Source: Pseudorhodoferax sp. Leaf274 (GTDB taxonomy: Bacteria > Pseudomonadota > Gammaproteobacteria > Burkholderiales > Burkholderiaceae_C). From it: 64,000 nt of DNA. Under the pieces are notes generated by a model that ran no database searches, was not told where the DNA came from, and saw only the letters and a program-made list of their open reading frames with translations. Each line of letters opens with the position of its first letter. The first letter of the stretch is position 1. The translations under genes were made by a program, and so were the position numbers. Shown here piece by piece: positions 1-8,483 of this stretch. The DNA is taken from assembly GCF_001422445.1 (NCBI RefSeq), contig NZ_LMNA01000027.1, forward strand, positions 186,001 to 250,000. Reading direction: 5' to 3'.

Positions 1-671
1 TACATGGGCCCGGTGGTGCCCGCCGTGCCCTGGGTCACCGGCAGTTCGCCCGTGGCCACGGCCGTGTAGAGCTGCGAGGTCTCCTTGTAGACCACGTGCT
101 GCATCGTGGTGCCGGTCAGGCGCTGGAACTCCTCCATGCCCAGGTGCACCGGGTTGCCGATCGACCAGGAACCGTAGTCGATCTTGCCGGGGTTGGCCTT
201 CGCGTCGGCGATCACGTCGCCCACGGTCTTGTACTTGCTGGTGCTCGGCACCACGAACATCATGTAGGCCTTCCACAGCGTCGCCTGCACGTCGAAGTCC
301 TTGGCCGGGTCGTACGGCAGCTTCTTGAACAGGTACGGGTAGGCCGCGATGTGCACGCTGTCCAGCTGGATCAGGTCGTGCCCGTCCTTGGCGCCGCGCT
401 TGAACGCGTCGATCGCGATGAAGCCGTTGCCGCCGGGCCGGTTCTCCACGATGACCGACTGGCCCCACTTGCGCGAGAGCTTCTCGGCCAGCACGCGGGC
501 GATGGTGTCGGGCGCGCCGCCGGTGGGGTAAGGCGTGATCAGCCGCACGGTGCGCGTGGGCCATTTGGCGGCGTCCTGCGCCTGCGCCTGGGCCTGCGTT
601 GCCAGACCGAGGGCGGCCAGGGCCGACAGGGCGAGCAGTGCCGCACGGCGCGGCACGAGAGATGGGGTCAT
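1..671 (-). CDS. Bug/TctC-family substrate-binding protein (partial, C-terminus outside window)
   Basis: The 3' end is cut by the window start, leaving about 223 N-terminal residues. A signal peptide with a hydrophobic Ala/Leu core ends at an AQAQAQ stretch, so the product is periplasmic. Family hallmarks are visible: the PVRxITPxP-like strand near the N-terminus (TVRLITPYPTGG), VIVENRPGGNGFIA and the YKTVGDVIADAKANPGK segment. An AGGAGA ribosome site precedes ATG 671. It closely resembles the next gene (700-1686), so the two look like a tandem duplication downstream of ligJ-ligK. Bug proteins bind small carboxylates; an aromatic-acid breakdown product is plausible here but not shown. No TctA/TctB membrane partner lies in the window. 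Confidence 0.9.
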   Translation of the reverse strand, partial: MTPSLVPRRAALLALSALAALGLATQAQAQAQDAAKWPTRTVRLITPYPTGGAPDTIARVLAEKLSRKWGQSVIVENRPGGNGFIAIDAFKRGAKDGHDLIQLDSVHIAAYPYLFKKLPYDPAKDFDVQATLWKAYMMFVVPSTSKYKTVGDVIADAKANPGKIDYGSWSIGNPVHLGMEEFQRLTGTTMQHVVYKETSQLYTAVATGELPVTQGTAGTTGPM

Positions 672-699
672 GGTGTTGTCTCCTGGAGGTTCGCGGCGC

Positions 700-1686
700 T
701 CAGTCCAGCGTGATGTTCGCCTTGCGGATCACGTCGCCGAAGCGCTGGGTCTCCGCCTTGACGGTGGCCTGGAACTGCTCGGGCGTGGTCGGGAAGGACT
801 CGTAGCCGAAGGTCTTGAAGCGCTCGACGAAGTCCTTGTCCTTGAGGATCTCGGCCAGATCCTTGCGCAGCTTCTCCGTGGTGGCTGCGGGCAGGCCCGG
901 CGGCACGGCGATCACGTTCCAGCCGGTGACCTCGAAGTCCTTCGGGCCGCCCGATTCGGCCACCGTCGGGATGTCCGGGAAGTCGGCAGAGCGCTTGTTG
1001 GCGGCAAAGGCCAGCAGGCGCAGCTTGCCCGCGCGGTACAGCGGGCCGGCGGTGCCGGCGCTGCCGAGTGCGAAGTCGATGTCGCCCGTGGCCACCGAGG
1101 TGTAGAGCTGCGTGGTCTCCTTGAAGATCACGTGCTCCATCTGCGTGCCCGTCACGCTCTCGAACAGCTCGGAGCCCAGGTGCACCGGATTGCCCACCGA
1201 CCACGAGCCGTAGTTCAGCTTGCCCGGATGGGCCTTGGCGTCGGCAATGATGTCGCCCACGGTCTTGTACTTGCTGTTGGTCGGCACCGTGAAGAAGAAG
1301 TGCGTCTTGAACAGCGGCAGCGCGATCTCGAAGTCCTTCTGCGGGTCGTAGGGCAGCTTCTTGAACAGCGCGGGATAGGCCGCCAGATGCACGTTGTCCA
1401 GCACCAGCAGGTCGGTGCCGTCCTTGGCGCCGCGCTTCCAGGCATCGATGGCGATGAAGCCGTTGCCGCCAGGGCGGTTCTCCACCACCACGGGCTGGCC
1501 CCAGATGCGCGAGAGCTTGTCGGCTGCCAGGCGGGCCACGCCGTCCGGGCCGCCACCGACCGGGAACGGCGTGATGATGCGCACGGGCTTGGAGGGGAAC
1601 TGCTGGGCGGATGCGCCGAAGGCGGCTGCCAGTGCGCAGGCGGCGATGCCGGTGCGCAGCATGGCGCGGCGGATGGAATTCGTCAT
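700..1686 (-). CDS. Bug/TctC-family substrate-binding protein
   Basis: A 328-residue periplasmic solute-binding protein, full length for the family. The signal peptide ends at FGASAQQ and the mature part starts FPSKPVRIITPFPVGG. The conserved VVVENRPGGNGFIAIDAWKRG and YGSWSVGNPVHLG segments are shared almost word for word with the neighbouring partial gene at 1-671. ATG 1686 is preferred over the in-frame GTG 1698 because a GAGACAAGAC ribosome site sits just before it. It follows ligK by 30 bases on the same strand and is probably in the ligJ-ligK operon. The ligand is unknown; a tricarboxylic or dicarboxylic intermediate or an aromatic acid would fit the context. Confidence 0.92.
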   Translation of the reverse strand: MTNSIRRAMLRTGIAACALAAAFGASAQQFPSKPVRIITPFPVGGGPDGVARLAADKLSRIWGQPVVVENRPGGNGFIAIDAWKRGAKDGTDLLVLDNVHLAAYPALFKKLPYDPQKDFEIALPLFKTHFFFTVPTNSKYKTVGDIIADAKAHPGKLNYGSWSVGNPVHLGSELFESVTGTQMEHVIFKETTQLYTSVATGDIDFALGSAGTAGPLYRAGKLRLLAFAANKRSADFPDIPTVAESGGPKDFEVTGWNVIAVPPGLPAATTEKLRKDLAEILKDKDFVERFKTFGYESFPTTPEQFQATVKAETQRFGDVIRKANITLD

Positions 1687-1716
1687 GTCTTGTCTCACTC
1701 GGTCCAGTCGGTTGTC

Positions 1717-2400
1717 TCAGTCGATGTATTTCAGTCCGGCGGCCGCCAGCGGCTCGCGCATCTTGTACATGTCCAGCCCCAGCACGCCCGAAGCCAGCCT
1801 GTCGCGCTTCTCGCCCTCGAAGGATTCGCGCTTCTGCGCAGCCTCCAGCGTCTTGGCGGCAATGGCGCGCGGCACGCAGACCACGCCGTCGTCGTCGGCC
1901 ACGACCACGTCGCCGGGCGTCACCAGCATGCCGGCGCAGACCACGGGGATGTTGACCGAGCCGATGGTGGCCTTGATCGTGCCCTTGCTGCTGATCGCCT
2001 TGCTCCAGACCGGGAAGTTCATTTCCTTGAGCGTCTTGACATCGCGCACGCCCGCGTCGATGACCAGCGCACGCGCGCCGCGCGCCTGGAAGCTGGTGGC
2101 CAGCAGGTCGCCGAAGTAGCCGTCGGTGCACTCGGCCGTGATGGCCGCGACCACGATGTCGCCGGGCTGGATCTGCTCCGCGACGACGTGCATCATCCAG
2201 TTGTCGCCCGGGTGCAGCAGCACCGTGACGGCCGTGCCGGACACCTGCGCGCCCGGGAAGATCGGCCGCATGTAGGGCTTGAGCAGGCCCACGCGGCCCA
2301 TGGCCTCGTGCACGGTGGCCGAGCCCAGCGCGGCGAGCGCGTCGGCGGTGGCAGCGTCGGTGCGCTGGATGTTGCGGTAGACGACTCCGAGTTCGTACAT
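1717..2400 (-). CDS. ligK: 4-carboxy-4-hydroxy-2-oxoadipate aldolase/oxaloacetate decarboxylase
   Basis: This 227-residue protein belongs to the RraA-like class II HMG/CHA aldolase family. It cleaves 4-carboxy-4-hydroxy-2-oxoadipate to pyruvate and oxaloacetate, the last step of the protocatechuate 4,5-cleavage and gallate pathways; it usually also decarboxylates oxaloacetate. Visible family features are [11 protein letters not shown] near residue 27, the [13 protein letters not shown] region, [16 protein letters not shown] with the following DAGVRD (metal/substrate pocket), and [14 protein letters not shown]. Length matches the family. A CAGGAG ribosome site precedes ATG 2400. It lies 15 bases after ligJ, which makes the substrate of this enzyme, so the assignment is mutually supported. 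Confidence 0.95.
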   Translation of the reverse strand: MYELGVVYRNIQRTDAATADALAALGSATVHEAMGRVGLLKPYMRPIFPGAQVSGTAVTVLLHPGDNWMMHVVAEQIQPGDIVVAAITAECTDGYFGDLLATSFQARGARALVIDAGVRDVKTLKEMNFPVWSKAISSKGTIKATIGSVNIPVVCAGMLVTPGDVVVADDDGVVCVPRAIAAKTLEAAQKRESFEGEKRDRLASGVLGLDMYKMREPLAAAGLKYID

Positions 2401-2415
2401 GTCTTTGCTCCTGGC

Positions 2416-3462
2416 TTACTTGTTCTTGGCCTTGAGGGCCGTGTCGAGGCGCGAGAACACGCGGCGCGCATTGCCTTCGAACACCTGGTAGCGGTCTTCG
2501 TCGGTCAGGTTGGGCGTGTTCAGGACGTAGCGCTTGGTGTCGTCGTAGTAGTGGCCGGTCTGCGGATCGATGCCGCGCACGGCGCCGATCATCTCGCTGG
2601 CGAACAGCACGTTCTTGGTCGGGATCACCTTGGTCAAGAGGTCGATGCCCGGCTGGTGGTAGACGCAGGTGTCGAAGTAGATGTTGTTCAGCAGGTGCTC
2701 TTCGAGCAGCGGCTTCTTGAGCTCCTGCGCCAGCCCGCGGAAGCGGCCCCAGTGGTAGGGCACGGCGCCGCCGCCGTGCGGGATCAGGAACTTCAGCGTC
2801 GGGAAGTCCTTGAACAGGTCGGAGGTCAGGCACTGCATGAAGGCCGTGGTGTCCGCATTCAGGTAGTGGGCGCCGGTGGTGTGGAAGCAGGCGTTGCAGG
2901 AGGTAGAGACGTGCACCATGGCCGGGATGTCGTACTCCACCATCTTCTCGTAGATGGGGTACCAGTGGCGGTCCGACAGCGGCGGGCTGGTCCAGTGGCC
3001 GCCCGAGGGATCGGGGTTCAGGTTGATGCCGACGTTGCCGTACTCCTTGACACACTTTTCCAGCTCGGGAATGCAGGTCGCGGGGTCGACGCCGGGGCTC
3101 TGCGGCAGCATCGCGGCGGGGATGAAGTTGTCGGGGAACAGCTGCGCCACGCGGTAGCACAGCTCGTTGCAGATCGCCGCCCAGGTCGACGAGACGTTGA
3201 AGTCGCCGATGTGGTGCGCCATGAAGCTGGCACGCGGGCTGAAGATGGTGAGGTCGCTGCCGCGCTCGCGCATCTTGGCCAGCTGGTTCAGCTCGATGCT
3301 CTCGCGCAGCTCGTCGTCGCTGATCTTCAGGTCGGCCACCTTGGGCATGGCGGCCGGATCCTTGATGCCGGCGATCTGCTGGTTGCGCCAGTTCTCCAGG
3401 GCCTTGGGCGCGGTCGTGTAGTGGCCGTGCACGTCGATGATCAGGGGGTTCTCGCGGCTCAT
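2416..3462 (-). CDS. ligJ: 4-oxalomesaconate hydratase (amidohydrolase family)
   Basis: A 348-residue amidohydrolase-superfamily protein. It hydrates 4-oxalomesaconate to 4-carboxy-4-hydroxy-2-oxoadipate in the protocatechuate 4,5-cleavage route. The metal-binding HxH motif is DVHGHY (His12, His14). Further metal or active-site candidates are HVSTSCNACFH and IPHGGGAVPYHWGR, and the SEMIGAVRG segment near the C-terminus carries the family's acidic residue. A GAGGAG ribosome site precedes ATG 3462. It is the first gene of an operon with ligK and two Bug genes and is divergent from a LysR regulator. The ring-cleavage genes ligAB, ligC and ligI are not in this window and may lie further left or elsewhere. 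Confidence 0.95.
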   Translation of the reverse strand: MSRENPLIIDVHGHYTTAPKALENWRNQQIAGIKDPAAMPKVADLKISDDELRESIELNQLAKMRERGSDLTIFSPRASFMAHHIGDFNVSSTWAAICNELCYRVAQLFPDNFIPAAMLPQSPGVDPATCIPELEKCVKEYGNVGINLNPDPSGGHWTSPPLSDRHWYPIYEKMVEYDIPAMVHVSTSCNACFHTTGAHYLNADTTAFMQCLTSDLFKDFPTLKFLIPHGGGAVPYHWGRFRGLAQELKKPLLEEHLLNNIYFDTCVYHQPGIDLLTKVIPTKNVLFASEMIGAVRGIDPQTGHYYDDTKRYVLNTPNLTDEDRYQVFEGNARRVFSRLDTALKAKNK

Positions 3463-3552
3463 GTTGCTCCTCGGTTTTGGGCTCTGCGGTGTGGGCGGAT
3501 TCTGCGCGCGCGCCGCATACCCGCCTAGTTCGCAGGCCTGCTATCAGCTAGA

Positions 3553-3597
3553 ACGAAATGGCATATCTCTGCAAGCGATATTGCATATAGTCGCAGC
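3553..3597. promoter_or_regulatory. ligJ/LysR divergent promoter region with T-N11-A-type site
   Basis: The 135-base gap between ligJ and the LysR gene is locally AT-rich in front of the regulator. It contains ATATC (3563-3567), nine bases, then GATAT (3577-3581), an interrupted palindrome of the T-N11-A style used by LysR proteins. It lies about 20 bases before the regulator's ATG. Binding and promoter positions are inference. Confidence 0.5.
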
Positions 3598-4521
3598 ATG
3601 GATTTGAAGCAACTGGAGTACTTCGTCCGCGTGGCCGAACTGGGCAGCTTCACGCGCGCGGCCATCGCGCTGGACGTGGCGCAGCCCGCGCTGTCGCGCC
3701 AGATCCGCCTGCTGGAGGTGGAACTGCGCCAGAACCTGCTGGCCCGCAACGGCCGCGGCGCCACGCCCACCGAGGCGGGCAAGCTGCTGCTGGAGCACGG
3801 CCGCGGCATCCTGCACCAGGTGGCGGTGGCGCGCGAAGAGCTGGGCGTGGCGCGCGGCGCGCTGGCCGGGCGCGTCTCCATCGGGCTGCCGCCCAGCCTG
3901 TCGCGGCTCATCACGGTGCCGCTGACCCAGGCCTTCCGCGCCAAGCTGCCGCAGGCGCAGCTCACGCTGACCGAGGGCTTCTCGCTCGTCATGATCGACA
4001 GCCTGCGCATGGGCAACCTGGACATGGCGCTGCTCTACAACCCCGAGCGCTCGCCAGACATGGAGCAGACCCTGCTGCACGAGGAAGAGCTGGTGCTGAT
4101 CTCGCCGCGCGCCGAGGTGCCCCACGGCAAGGGCAACAAGGCGCGCGCCGCGGTGGCGCTGCGCGATGCCGCGGCCCTGCCCCTGATCCTGCCCAGCCGC
4201 CCCAATGCCTTCCGCCTGCTGCTGGAGGCCGAGACCATGCGGCTGGGCTGCGCGCTGCGCATCGCGATGGAGGTCGACGGGCTCAACGCCATCCTGAGCC
4301 TGGTGCGCGAGGGCTTCGGCCATGCCGTGCTGCCGGCCTACACGCTGGCCAACATCGACCATGGCGGCGCGCTGGTGGTGCGCCAGCTGCAGGCGCCGCG
4401 GCCCACCAGCCAGCTGACGCTGGTGCGTTCCTCGCGCCGGCCCTCCACCGAGACGCACAAGGTGGCACGCGCGCTGCTGCAGGACGTGGTGCTGCAGGCC
4501 ATAGCGCCCTACACGGCCTGA
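3598..4521 (+). CDS. LysR-family transcriptional regulator
   Basis: A 307-residue regulator, standard LysR length. The N-terminal winged helix-turn-helix is clear (MDLKQLEYFVRVAELGSFT, then AQPALSRQIRLLE) and is followed by the periplasmic-binding-like effector domain (VSIGLPPSLSRLIT onward). It is divergent from ligJ with 135 bases between, the usual arrangement for a LysR protein controlling the neighbouring operon, so it probably controls ligJ-ligK-Bug in response to a pathway intermediate. There is no strong ribosome site before ATG 3598. The effector is unknown. Confidence 0.93.
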   Translation: MDLKQLEYFVRVAELGSFTRAAIALDVAQPALSRQIRLLEVELRQNLLARNGRGATPTEAGKLLLEHGRGILHQVAVAREELGVARGALAGRVSIGLPPSLSRLITVPLTQAFRAKLPQAQLTLTEGFSLVMIDSLRMGNLDMALLYNPERSPDMEQTLLHEEELVLISPRAEVPHGKGNKARAAVALRDAAALPLILPSRPNAFRLLLEAETMRLGCALRIAMEVDGLNAILSLVREGFGHAVLPAYTLANIDHGGALVVRQLQAPRPTSQLTLVRSSRRPSTETHKVARALLQDVVLQAIAPYTA

Positions 4522-4575
4522 GCGCTCTGCGGCCGGCGCTAGACTGCGGCGCTTTCGCTGCCCGCTTTCCGTGCC

Positions 4576-5520
4576 ATGACGAACCCCCGCCCCACCCTGC
4601 TCGTGCTGTGCCCGCTGCAAGACGAGTACATGCAACAGTTCCGCGACCGCTTCGACGTGATCGAAGCCGGTGACGACACACGCCGCGCCCAGGCGATTGC
4701 CGACCAAGGCGCGCGCATCCGCGCCGTGCTGACCATCGGCACCATCGGCCTCACAGCCCTGGAGATCGCCGCGCTGCCCGCGCTGGAGGTCGTGCACACG
4801 CTGGGCGTGGGCTACGAGCTCGTCGACGTCGCGGCCGCCAAGGCGCGCGGCATCGCGGTGGCCAACGCCGCCGGCAGCAACGAGACCTGCGTGGCCGACC
4901 ACGCCTTCGGCCTGCTGCTGGCCGCCGTGCGCGGCATCGTGCAGATGGACGTGGGCGTGCGCCGCGGCCTGTGGCGCGACCAGCTCACGGTCTACACGCC
5001 CACCGTGAGCGGCAAGCGCCTGGGCCTGCTGGGCATGGGCGGCATCGGCAAGCAGATCGCCAGGCGTGCGGCCGGCTTCGACATGGCGGTCGGCTACCAC
5101 AGCCGCAGCGCCAAGCCGGAACTGCCGCACCGCTGGTTCGACAGCGTGCGCGCGCTGGCCGAATGGGCGGACTACCTCGTGGTGGCCACACCCGGTGGCG
5201 CCGAGACCAGGCATCTCGTCGACGCCGGCGTGCTCGATGCGCTGGGGCCCAAGGGCACGCTGGTCAACATCGCGCGCGGCAGCGTGGTCGACACGGCCGC
5301 GCTGGCCACCGCGCTGCGCGAAGGCCGCATCGCCTCGGCCGGCATCGACGTCTACGAAAGCGAGCCGAAGCCGCCCGCCGAACTGCTGGACATCGCCAAC
5401 GTGGTCATCACGCCCCACATCGCCGGACGTTCGCCGGAGGCGATCCAGGGCTCGGTCACGCTGGTGCTGGGCAACCTGGAGGCCTTCTTCGCGGGAAGGC
5501 CGATGCGCACGCCGCTCTGA
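4576..5520 (+). CDS. D-2-hydroxyacid dehydrogenase (NAD(P)-dependent)
   Basis: This 314-residue protein of the D-isomer 2-hydroxyacid dehydrogenase family reduces 2-oxoacids or oxidises D-2-hydroxyacids. The nucleotide-binding motif GMGGIGKQIA lies near residue 154. The catalytic triad is visible as Arg in VNIARGSVVD, Glu in YESEP and His in TPHIAGR. The arrangement of a short N-terminal half, LGVGYELVDVAAAKARGIAV and the Rossmann domain resembles glyoxylate/hydroxypyruvate reductases. It stands alone between a LysR gene (54 bases upstream, same strand) and a convergent membrane-protein operon. The substrate is not determined by sequence. Confidence 0.9.
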   Translation: MTNPRPTLLVLCPLQDEYMQQFRDRFDVIEAGDDTRRAQAIADQGARIRAVLTIGTIGLTALEIAALPALEVVHTLGVGYELVDVAAAKARGIAVANAAGSNETCVADHAFGLLLAAVRGIVQMDVGVRRGLWRDQLTVYTPTVSGKRLGLLGMGGIGKQIARRAAGFDMAVGYHSRSAKPELPHRWFDSVRALAEWADYLVVATPGGAETRHLVDAGVLDALGPKGTLVNIARGSVVDTAALATALREGRIASAGIDVYESEPKPPAELLDIANVVITPHIAGRSPEAIQGSVTLVLGNLEAFFAGRPMRTPL

Positions 5521-5548
5521 AGCACCGCGCCGCCCCGCGCACCGCCCT

Positions 5549-6654
5549 TCAGCGGCGCGCCATCCAGCCTCCAGCGGCCACGGGCGGCGGCTGTGGGCCG
5601 CCGCGGCCAGCGCCAGCAGCCACAGGCCCAGGCAGGCCAGCACGGTCTGCGCCGGGCTCGCCGCGATCGCCAGCCCCGCGCCGGACAACAGCGCCAGGCA
5701 AAGCAGGCTGTGGCCGATGTACAGGCTCAGGGTGCGCTGCCCGAGCGGGCTGAACCACCGGCACCAGCGCGCCCTGCCGCCGTTCGCGGCGAGCGCCAGC
5801 GCGGCGAGGTAGCAGGCCGCGAGCGGGAGGGCGATGAAGTCGCCCAGCGCATCGATCCACGGGCGCCACGCATCCGCGGCGCCCACCGCGGCACAACCCC
5901 AACCGTAGACGCAGCCCAGCGCAGCCAGGGGCGGGCCGCAGCGCCACAGGAACCGGCGCAGCGGCGCGCGCCAGCGGCGGTGGGTCAACAGCCGCAGGCG
6001 TGCCGCCGCCACGCCGCAGGCCATGCACAGGTAGGTCACCGGCACTGCCAGCGGCAGGCTCACGGCGAGCCCGATCGCGTAGGAGCTGGCGTTGAGCTGC
6101 AGGAAGGGCCAGCCGCCCTGGACGGACGCGATCGACGGCACGTCGGCCGTGTCGGCGTCGGCGCCGAACCCCACGAGGACCAGCAGCCACGCCAGCTTGG
6201 CCAGCAGCGCCCAGGCCAGTGCGTGCCACAGGTTGCGGCGCAACCCGCGCCAGGGCTGGTGCAGGCGGCGCAGCAGCCGCCGGCCGACCAGCGCGTACAG
6301 CGTCAGGATGTCGCCGAAGTACACGAACACGCCGTGCACGATGCCCAGCCCCAGCAGGCGGCGGTTGCGCACCAGGCCGCGCTGCAAGGCCTCGGGCCGG
6401 CCTCGCCGCCGCGCCGCCAGCCACAGCGACATCCCGAACACGAAGGACAGCATCGCCACGCCCTTGCCCTGCAGCAGCGCGCCCACCAGGCCCTGGGTCA
6501 CCGCGCTCCAGGCGCTGTCGGACGGCATGCGCACGCCGAGCATCGGGCCCCACGGAGCAACGGCGTAGCCGATCGCATTCACCACCAGCACGGACAGCAT
6601 GGCGATGGCGCGCAGCGTGTCCGGCAGTGGATCGCGGCCGGGCGAGCTGTTCAC
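5549..6654 (-). CDS. DUF418-family membrane protein, 3' end apparently frameshifted
   Basis: This is a multi-spanning inner-membrane protein of the DUF418 (YeiB-like) family. The N-terminus runs DTLRAIAMLSVLVVNAIGYA, later GKGVAMLSFVFGMSL, then LYALVGRRLL, and near the end QRTLSLYIGHSLLCL and the expected terminal RPWPLEAGWR. GTG 6654 overlaps the upstream gene's TGA by four bases (GTGA), so translation is coupled. After the terminal motif the frame does not stop: it stays open on the minus strand to about 3544, across two opposite-strand genes. A one-base shift at about 5560 would give a stop at 5549-5551. I place the probable end there and infer a small indel or sequencing error. Function is unknown; transport has been proposed for the family. 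Confidence 0.72.
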
Positions 6655-7142
6655 CCGGGGCCGCCCCCCGCCGCGAAGTCGCGCAGCGCCTGCCCGTGCA
6701 TGCGGTAGCGCACCCACTCGCTCTGCGGCTTCGCGCCGATGGACTGGTAGAAATCGATGGCCGGCTGGTTCCAGTCCAGCACGCTCCATTCGAAGCGGCC
6801 GCAGCCCTCGGCCACGGCGATGCCGGCCAGGTGCTGCAGCAGCCGCTTGCCGGCGCCATGGCCGCGCGCCGCAGGCAGCACGAACAGGTCTTCGAGGTAC
6901 AGGCCCTTCTTCGCCTGCCAGGTCGAGTAGTTGAAGAAGTAGACCGCGAAGCCGATGGCCTGGCCGTCCTGCTCGCAGACGAGTGCCCGCGCGGGGCTGC
7001 CGGGGCCGAACAGGCTCGCGGCCAGCGTCTCGGGCGTGGCCTCGACCTGGTCCTCGGCCTTCTCGTAGATCGCCAGTTGGCGGATGAAGTGCAGGATCAG
7101 CGCGGCGTCGGCGCTGCTGGCGTTGCGGATGGACAGGCTCAT
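6651..7142 (-). CDS. GNAT-family N-acetyltransferase
   Basis: A 163-residue single-domain GNAT protein resembling diamine/spermidine acetyltransferases. The acetyl-CoA loop is AARGHGAGKRLL near residue 95, preceded by the strand YLEDLFVLP. The C-terminal NQPAIDFYQSIGA segment is typical of the family. Start ATG 7142 overlaps the stop of the preceding Bug gene (ATGA), and its stop overlaps the GTG of the DUF418 gene (GTGA). The three genes are therefore translationally coupled, an odd combination of a binding protein, an acetyltransferase and a membrane protein. The true acceptor is not known; a polyamine or amine is a family-based guess. Confidence 0.9.
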   Translation of the reverse strand: MSLSIRNASSADAALILHFIRQLAIYEKAEDQVEATPETLAASLFGPGSPARALVCEQDGQAIGFAVYFFNYSTWQAKKGLYLEDLFVLPAARGHGAGKRLLQHLAGIAVAEGCGRFEWSVLDWNQPAIDFYQSIGAKPQSEWVRYRMHGQALRDFAAGGGPG

Positions 7143-8125
7143 TGCTTGGGTATGTTCGCGCGGGCGATGACCTCGCCCCAGCGCTTGATCTCGCGGTCCA
7201 GCTGGCCGGCCAGCTGCTCGGGCGTGCTGCCCTGCGCGATGAGGCTCAAGGCCAACAGCTTGTGCTGGACGTCCGGCAATGCCAGCGCGGCGTTGGTCTC
7301 CTTGCTCAGCCGTGCCACCACGTCCCTGGGCGTGGCGGCCGGCACCGCCAGGCCGTTCCACGAGGCGACGTCGAAGCCGGCCAGGCTGCCGCCCGTCTCG
7401 CGCACGGATGGCGTGTCCGGCAGCAACGCGGTGCGTTTGGCGCCCAGCACCGCCAGCGGGCGCAAGGTCTTGCCGCCGATCTGCGACATCAGTGGCCCGA
7501 GGATGTCCAGCATGGCGTCGAGCTGGCCGCCGCGCACGGCCGTGATCACGGGCGGCGTGCCGTTGAAGGGCACGATCTGCGCGTCGATGCCGGCCGTGCT
7601 CTTGAACAGCTCGGCCGCCAGGTTCTGCGTGGTGCCGATCTGCGGCGTGCCGATGTTGAGCTTGCCGGGGTTGGCCTTCGCGTAGGCCACGAGTTCGGCC
7701 AACGTCTTGAAGCGGCTGTCCTGCGCGACCACGATCCCGAGGTCGAAGGTGGCCAGCATGGAGACGGGCGCGAAGTCCTTCTGCGTGTCGAACGGCAGCG
7801 ACTTGAACAGCGCCGCGCTGACCGCCGTGCCGCTGGACACCAGCAGCAGCGTGTGCCCGTCGGCCGGCGCACGCGCTACCGCCTCGCCGGCCACGATGCC
7901 GCCCGCGCTGGGCCGGTTGTCGATGACCACGGGCTGGCCCAGCGCGTCGGCCAGCTTCTGGCCCACGGTGCGCGCGGTGAGGTCGGCCGCGCCGCCGGCC
8001 GCGTTGGGCACGACGAGCTTGAGCGGCTTGGTGGGGAAGGCCTGCGCTGCGGCGAGCCGCGGCAGCAGCACAGTGGCGGCACCCGCCGCCAGGAATTCAC
8101 GTTTGGTCCACATGCTGGATCTCAT
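7139..8125 (-). CDS. Bug/TctC-family substrate-binding protein
   Basis: A 328-residue periplasmic binding protein. A signal peptide (hydrophobic core AAGAATVLLPRLAAA) is cut near AAAQA. The mature protein starts FPTKPLKLVVPNAAGG and carries the family segments VVIDNRPSAGGIVAGEAVA and NPGKLNIGTPQIGTTQN. It is less similar to the pair at 1-1686 than those are to each other. ATG 8125 is used; ATG 8113 four codons later is an alternative. It is the first gene of the coupled Bug-GNAT-DUF418 operon and is divergent from a degraded toxin-antitoxin module. The ligand is unknown and no TctAB genes are nearby. Confidence 0.9.
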   Translation of the reverse strand: MRSSMWTKREFLAAGAATVLLPRLAAAQAFPTKPLKLVVPNAAGGAADLTARTVGQKLADALGQPVVIDNRPSAGGIVAGEAVARAPADGHTLLLVSSGTAVSAALFKSLPFDTQKDFAPVSMLATFDLGIVVAQDSRFKTLAELVAYAKANPGKLNIGTPQIGTTQNLAAELFKSTAGIDAQIVPFNGTPPVITAVRGGQLDAMLDILGPLMSQIGGKTLRPLAVLGAKRTALLPDTPSVRETGGSLAGFDVASWNGLAVPAATPRDVVARLSKETNAALALPDVQHKLLALSLIAQGSTPEQLAGQLDREIKRWGEVIARANIPKQ

Positions 8126-8149
8126 GTCCTTGGGTCTGGAAACACAAAA

Positions 8150-8167
8150 TGTAGCCAGCTGGCTACA
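8150..8167. promoter_or_regulatory. 18-bp perfect palindrome, probable toxin-antitoxin operator
   Basis: TGTAGCCAGCTGGCTACA is a perfect 18-base palindrome nine bases before the ATG of a degraded HigB-like toxin frame. HigA/Xre antitoxins usually autoregulate through such a site. It also lies within 25 bases of the divergent Bug gene start, so it could have been captured as that gene's operator. Confidence 0.7.
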
Positions 8168-8176
8168 AGTTCACGC

Positions 8177-8475
8177 ATGTACAGCGTCCTCGAAATCGAG
8201 CAGTCCTCTGCCTGGCTGATGGGTCTCAAGGATCGCACCACGCGCGAGCGGCTGCAGTTGCAGCTGCGCAAGACCCTGCGCTGCTGGCCGCGGCATTGGG
8301 CGACGTCGCCAAGGCACGCGGCATGTCACAGCTGGCGCGCGACACCGGCCTGTCGCGAGAGAGCCTGTACAAGAGCCTGTCGGGTGAACGCGCGCCCAGT
8401 TCCGACACGCTGTTCAAGGTGCTGCACGCTTTGGGCTTGAAGATCACCTTGTCGCCCGTCGCATCCGGCAGCTGA
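8177..8475 (+). pseudogene. Remnant of a HigB/HigA-type toxin-antitoxin module (internal deletion)
   Basis: From ATG 8177 the frame encodes a Gp49/HigB-like toxin start (MYSVLEIEQSSAWLMGLKDR) for about 30 residues, then becomes nonsense. In another frame, from about 8272 to the TGA at 8473-8475, lies the C-terminal two thirds of the partner Xre-type antitoxin (LLAAALGDVAKARGMSQLAR, then TGLSRESLYKSLSGE and FKVLHALGLKITL). Intact modules of this type need about 600 bases; here only 299 remain. An internal deletion has thus joined the toxin N-terminus to the antitoxin C-terminus out of frame. The operator upstream (8150-8167) is intact. Neither product should function, although a helix-turn-helix fragment could be made if internal initiation occurred. 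Confidence 0.8.
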
Positions 8476-8483
8476 GGCCACGC

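Noticed and set aside
535-3528. A 997-codon open frame on the plus strand opposite ligJ, ligK and Bug genes
   Set aside because: Composition is Arg/Ala/Val/His/Gly-rich without any domain. It is the usual antisense shadow of GC-rich coding DNA; the minus-strand genes have clear families and ribosome sites.
8150-8167. Palindrome as a LysR or GntR operator for the Bug operon only
   Set aside because: Its position nine bases before the toxin ATG, its perfect symmetry and the toxin-antitoxin remnant make an Xre-type operator more likely. A role for the Bug operon remains possible.
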